A stretch of 8,181 bases of DNA from Candidatus Poseidoniales archaeon. Its GTDB lineage: Archaea; Thermoplasmatota; Poseidoniia; Poseidoniales; Poseidoniaceae. The notes below the pieces were generated by a model. It was not told the DNA's origin. It ran no database searches and was given only the letters and a program-made list of their open reading frames with translations. The DNA lies in assembly GCA_012959845.1 (NCBI GenBank), contig DUCL01000020.1:1-8181 (forward strand), written 5' to 3'. Shown piece by piece: positions 5,373-8,181 of the stretch. The position numbers and the translations under genes were made by a program. The stretch's first letter is position 1. Every line of letters starts with the position of its first letter.

Positions 5373-6455
5373 TCAAGAACCTTCAGGTGATAGTCCCGAA
5401 AGGTCTAGTGGACTAGCATCGAGTAATGTACATCCTGGCATGAATAAATTTGCACTAAATCCATGCCGATATACAACAGCACCACTGCCCCATTCGTGGA
5501 TATAACGGGTCATTTGAGCAGCCATTTTCTTTCTTTGGAATTTCACATCGGCACCATAGAAATGTTTTGCATCAATCCAAGCAACCGGATTTCCGTTGAT
5601 TTCTACATGGTCTAGGAATAAAATGTCAGGAGTTGCAACAGGTCGGCCATGTTGAGCAGATTGTTCGCGTACCATTTCTGGTTGACGACGAAGTTTCACT
5701 CCTTGCTCTTCAAACCAATCCGACAATATATCCTCAAATTTGTCCGCCTTCACTTGAACTTCAGATTGGTCAACATTTGAGACCCTATCCGCTGCTTCTG
5801 CCTCTTCGAATTCTTTTCTTTCACGCTCTGGCAATTTACTGGGTGAGCGCAAACACTCTTTGATTTTTGATTTAGACCATTTCAATTCACCCAATACTAT
5901 TCTAAAAATATTCATTGGCGGGAAATCAAATCGCTTTGAAAGGTCAACAATACTTACCCCCTCTTTGTACAATCTCGCTAATGCTCTACTTCTTGATTGT
6001 AATCTTCCATGGCCATAAACAGTTTTTTGCTGTAATAGTGCAGAACGTAATGATAATGCTTGGTCTAGACTCATGTCATGTTGCTTGACAATTTGAGCAA
6101 TTTCCTCAACTCTTTCATCATCCAACCAGCCGAATTCACCCTTGCGAATGACCTCCTCGGCCATAATAGCCTCTTCCTTTAGAGCAACGGGTGACACCTT
6201 CCATTCAAATGAGAATCGTTTTGGGTCAGCCATCTCTTTAGGGAAAGCAAGCGGTTTTTGTTTTGCCGTAAATCTATTATTTGCTTGGGAGTTCATCTCT
6301 TCAATTTGTTTGACATTCTTCTCCATCAGAACCTTTTTTGCAGTAGTTCCATAGCGTTTTGGTGCTCTATTATTACCGCGATTAGAATTATTATTTCTAT
6401 TCCGTTTTGATTTTGGCTTGGAGTTCGCCGAATCTTTATCGGAGCCTTCGCTCAT
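5373..6455 (-). CDS. TPD-motif PD-(D/E)XK nuclease-like protein, CDIN1/C15orf41-related
   Basis: 360 residues. The C-terminal half has the TPD signature ATPDILFLDHVEING at 274-288 followed by PVAWIDAKHFYGAD at 290-303, giving Asp277 and Asp295-x-Lys297 as a PD-(D/E)XK-type metal site, then a conserved Gln313 and YIHEWGSGAVVYRHG at 318-332. This is the layout of the TPD family, whose human member is the codanin-1-interacting nuclease CDIN1. An HTH-like segment, EGVSIVDLSKRFDFPPMNIFRIVLGE, spans about 165-190 in two parts and probably binds DNA. Residues 1-40 are an Asn/Lys/Arg-rich low-complexity tail. No homologous substrate is established for the archaeal form, so nuclease activity is inferred from the motif. 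The ATG at 6455 is the only usable start before an upstream stop; no good ribosome site precedes it. The gene converges on pantoate kinase with no gap and diverges from the secreted-protein gene. Confidence 0.8.
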   Translation of the reverse strand: MSEGSDKDSANSKPKSKRNRNNNSNRGNNRAPKRYGTTAKKVLMEKNVKQIEEMNSQANNRFTAKQKPLAFPKEMADPKRFSFEWKVSPVALKEEAIMAEEVIRKGEFGWLDDERVEEIAQIVKQHDMSLDQALSLRSALLQQKTVYGHGRLQSRSRALARLYKEGVSIVDLSKRFDFPPMNIFRIVLGELKWSKSKIKECLRSPSKLPERERKEFEEAEAADRVSNVDQSEVQVKADKFEDILSDWFEEQGVKLRRQPEMVREQSAQHGRPVATPDILFLDHVEINGNPVAWIDAKHFYGADVKFQRKKMAAQMTRYIHEWGSGAVVYRHGFSANLFMPGCTLLDASPLDLSGLSPEGS

Positions 6456-6491
6456 AACTGCGGCTTTTTGCCCACACTCCTTGAAGACTCC

Positions 6492-6500
6492 CTAATAATG
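6492..6500 (-). promoter_or_regulatory. Weak candidate TATA box for the TPD gene
   Basis: On the minus strand CATTATTAG lies about 37 to 45 bases before the ATG at 6455, which would give a short leader of about 15 bases without a ribosome site. It is AT-rich but not a strong match, so confidence is low. Confidence 0.25.
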
Positions 6501-6538
6501 TCGTGAAAACAAACAGAATAGCAACAATCACCGACAAG

Positions 6539-6551
6539 GCGGTTTGATAAG
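6539..6551 (+). promoter_or_regulatory. Candidate promoter giving a leaderless mRNA for the secreted protein
   Basis: GCGGTTTGATAAG has its GATA core 27 bases before the ATG at 6573. Archaeal transcription usually starts about 25 bases after the TATA box, so the transcript would begin at or next to the ATG. This fits the lack of any ribosome site before the gene. The element is nearly the same as the one before rps13 at 1708-1722. Confidence 0.5.
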
Positions 6552-6572
6552 TTAGACGTGCTTCCAACAAAT

Positions 6573-8181
6573 ATGCGGCAACTTACAATTTGTGGAACTA
6601 TTTCTCTTCTTTTCATATTAGCGTCTCTTTCAGTGATGGTTCAAGACGGTGTTGAAAACAATGCAAGCCAAAGCGATGAGAGTAATTTATTGATAGATGA
6701 CAGCACCCATTATTCATCCGAAAATAATACTACATTAGGGTGGTTTGCACAAGCAAGTGGCCTTTTTGATGATACCGTTAGTGATTCAGTCAGTTTTCAA
6801 AATGGCACTACTGCAGTAGTGGGATCATTTCAATCATATATTGATTTTAGTTATGATTTCCCTGGCCCTCAATCTACTGAAGGACAAGCTGATATTGATT
6901 TTTACATCGCTTGGATAGATGAAAACGGTAGTTGGCTGGGAAGTACAGGCGGTGGAAGCCAAGGCTTTGATGCTATCAATTCAATAGAGAAACTATCATC
7001 AGGCGACATCGTGGTTTCAGGAACTTATTGCTATAATACAGTCGAAAACGAATGTAGTATGATTCTGGGAGAGCTTGACCCACTAAACAAAACAGATGCT
7101 GGTGATGATGGCAATGTATTCCTCGCAAGAATGTCTGCTGATGGAATTTGGATGTGGGCTACTCAAATCGAATCATCTTTCGGAGTTTTCGAATTTTCGT
7201 TGTCTGTAAATAATCTAGACGAGATACACCTAGGTGCAATTTTCACTGGAATTATTGAATTCGATGGCCAAATGGTCCCTGGTGGTGAATCACCAAGCTT
7301 AATCATAGCAATTTTTGACGAACTAGGTCAGCCAATCAGTGCCGTTAGCGCAGTATCTCCGCAAGGAATTGAATCTTTTGGCTCATTATGTGTAGATGAC
7401 CTTGGCAATACATATGTTGCACTAACATTCTTTGGAGAAATACAGTTTAACCAGACGATGCTACTCGGAACAGGGTCTGCAGATATTGCTATTGCACGAT
7501 ACGATTCTGCCGGATGGTTATGGGCGCAAAGCGGTGGAGGGTCTTCAGAGGATATGGCATGGGATTGTGACGGCTTGCAATCAGGTGTAGTAGTCACAGG
7601 AGAATATCAAGGAAATGCCAGTTTTGGTAATTATTATACCGAATCAAGTCAGTGGATTGACGGCTTTATCGTTTCATTAAACAAAGAAGGAGATTGGACC
7701 TCATTCCAAAAAATTAGCGGAATTGGAAGTGACAGAATTACTTCGGTATTGGTCAACCAATTTGGTGAAATGACAATCGCTGGAATTACTTCCGGTGGAT
7801 TTACTCTTGGACAGGACACACTACAGGATATTGATGGCAATACCGATGTATATCATTACGATGTATTTGTTGCCCATGCTGATGCAAACGAAACTTGGCA
7901 ATGGGCAATTATCGCAGGTGGCCAAGGTAATGATGGGGTAAATTCGTTGAACTTTGGACCGAGCGGTTCGCCTATTATCACGATATCATTGTACGGAGAA
8001 GGTTTGTTCGGCGGTTATGAAGTATATCCAGATAATCCAATTGATATCGGGGTTTGGTCTTATGAAACCGATTTAGATGGGGACGGTATTGTCGATGGTT
8101 TAGATAATTGTCTACGCGACATTAATCCATTGCAAGAAGACTATGATGGAGATGGTGCTGGAGATATGTGCGACATTGACG
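6573..8181 (+). CDS. Secreted propeller-repeat protein with thrombospondin type 3 repeats (3' truncated by window)
   Basis: The frame is open for 536 codons from ATG 6573 to the window edge, with no stop. Residues 1-24 look like a signal peptide: Arg2, then a hydrophobic stretch (about 5-23), so export is likely. Six repeat units of about 60-70 residues begin near residues 107, 181, 243, 304, 363 and 430. They share a pattern of hydrophobic strand, D-x-x-G-x-W-x-W-A, G-rich turn with Asp, then a strand ending near FG; a partial unit (WFAQASG...VVGSF) lies at 57-86. This looks like a beta-propeller of about seven blades. Thrombospondin type 3 calcium repeats follow, DLDGDGIVDGLDNC at 500-513 and DYDGDGAGDMCDID at 523-536. 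Cys153 and Cys161 could pair. No C-terminal anchor is visible because the gene is cut. The function is not known; surface adhesion, substrate binding or a structural role are all possible. The gene is probably leaderless; an upstream GTG at 6558 is less likely. Confidence 0.75.
   Translation, partial: MRQLTICGTISLLFILASLSVMVQDGVENNASQSDESNLLIDDSTHYSSENNTTLGWFAQASGLFDDTVSDSVSFQNGTTAVVGSFQSYIDFSYDFPGPQSTEGQADIDFYIAWIDENGSWLGSTGGGSQGFDAINSIEKLSSGDIVVSGTYCYNTVENECSMILGELDPLNKTDAGDDGNVFLARMSADGIWMWATQIESSFGVFEFSLSVNNLDEIHLGAIFTGIIEFDGQMVPGGESPSLIIAIFDELGQPISAVSAVSPQGIESFGSLCVDDLGNTYVALTFFGEIQFNQTMLLGTGSADIAIARYDSAGWLWAQSGGGSSEDMAWDCDGLQSGVVVTGEYQGNASFGNYYTESSQWIDGFIVSLNKEGDWTSFQKISGIGSDRITSVLVNQFGEMTIAGITSGGFTLGQDTLQDIDGNTDVYHYDVFVAHADANETWQWAIIAGGQGNDGVNSLNFGPSGSPIITISLYGEGLFGGYEVYPDNPIDIGVWSYETDLDGDGIVDGLDNCLRDINPLQEDYDGDGAGDMCDID

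Noticed and set aside
6558..6572. GTG at 6558 as start of the secreted protein
   Set aside because: It has no ribosome site, is too close to the TATA-like element for a leaderless start, and adds polar residues before the signal peptide; ATG 6573 fits better.
7328..7840. Two minus-strand open frames inside the secreted protein gene
   Set aside because: The plus frame is continuous with clear repeats and TSP3 motifs; the antisense frames show no motif or ribosome site.
1..8181. Mobile element, CRISPR array or defence island
   Set aside because: No transposase, integrase, terminal inverted repeats, spaced direct repeats or cas-like genes were found; the TPD protein is a lone chromosomal gene without such neighbours.

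Overview
The window looks like a chromosomal segment of a planktonic Thermoplasmatota archaeon, most likely Marine Group II (Poseidoniales). The evidence is an archaeal rps13-rps4-rps11-rpoD cluster, archaeal-type pantoate kinase, TATA-like promoters, GGTGA/GGAGG ribosome sites, moderate-to-low GC content, and a large secreted protein with propeller-like repeats and thrombospondin type 3 calcium repeats of a kind common in that group. The taxonomic call is inference from gene content and style; no 16S gene or other decisive marker is present.

Layout. Bases 1-201 are the 3' end of an orotate phosphoribosyltransferase gene (pyrE). It is followed after 39 bases by a class I SAM-dependent methyltransferase with a C-terminal THUMP-like region (241-1533). 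A 248-base intergenic region carries a T-rich possible terminator and a candidate promoter. Next come the tightly packed genes for ribosomal proteins S13, S4 and S11 and RNA polymerase subunit D (1782-4259). After a 93-base spacer with two mutually exclusive hairpins comes a GHMP-family pantoate kinase (4353-5372). It converges on a minus-strand gene for a TPD-motif PD-(D/E)XK nuclease-like protein related to eukaryotic CDIN1/C15orf41 (6455-5373); the two stop codons touch. Divergent from that gene, a secreted propeller-repeat protein starts at 6573 and runs off the right edge inside its first TSP type 3 repeats.

How it fits together. The left part joins pyrimidine synthesis to a probable RNA-modifying enzyme. 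The middle is the conserved translation/transcription operon: S13, S4 and S11 are small-subunit proteins, and subunit D is the archaeal counterpart of the bacterial alpha N-terminal domain and eukaryotic Rpb3. The usual archaeal continuation (L18e, L13, S9, rpoN, rpoK) is absent after rpoD and is replaced by a coenzyme A biosynthesis gene. The right part holds one nuclease-like gene and one cell-surface or secreted gene, with no visible functional link to their neighbours.

No mobile element, CRISPR array, tRNA or rRNA was seen. Most of the window is core genome. The parts that deserve a second look are the TPD protein, the alternative hairpins after rpoD, the promoter element shared by the ribosomal operon and the secreted protein gene, and the truncated propeller/TSP3 protein.
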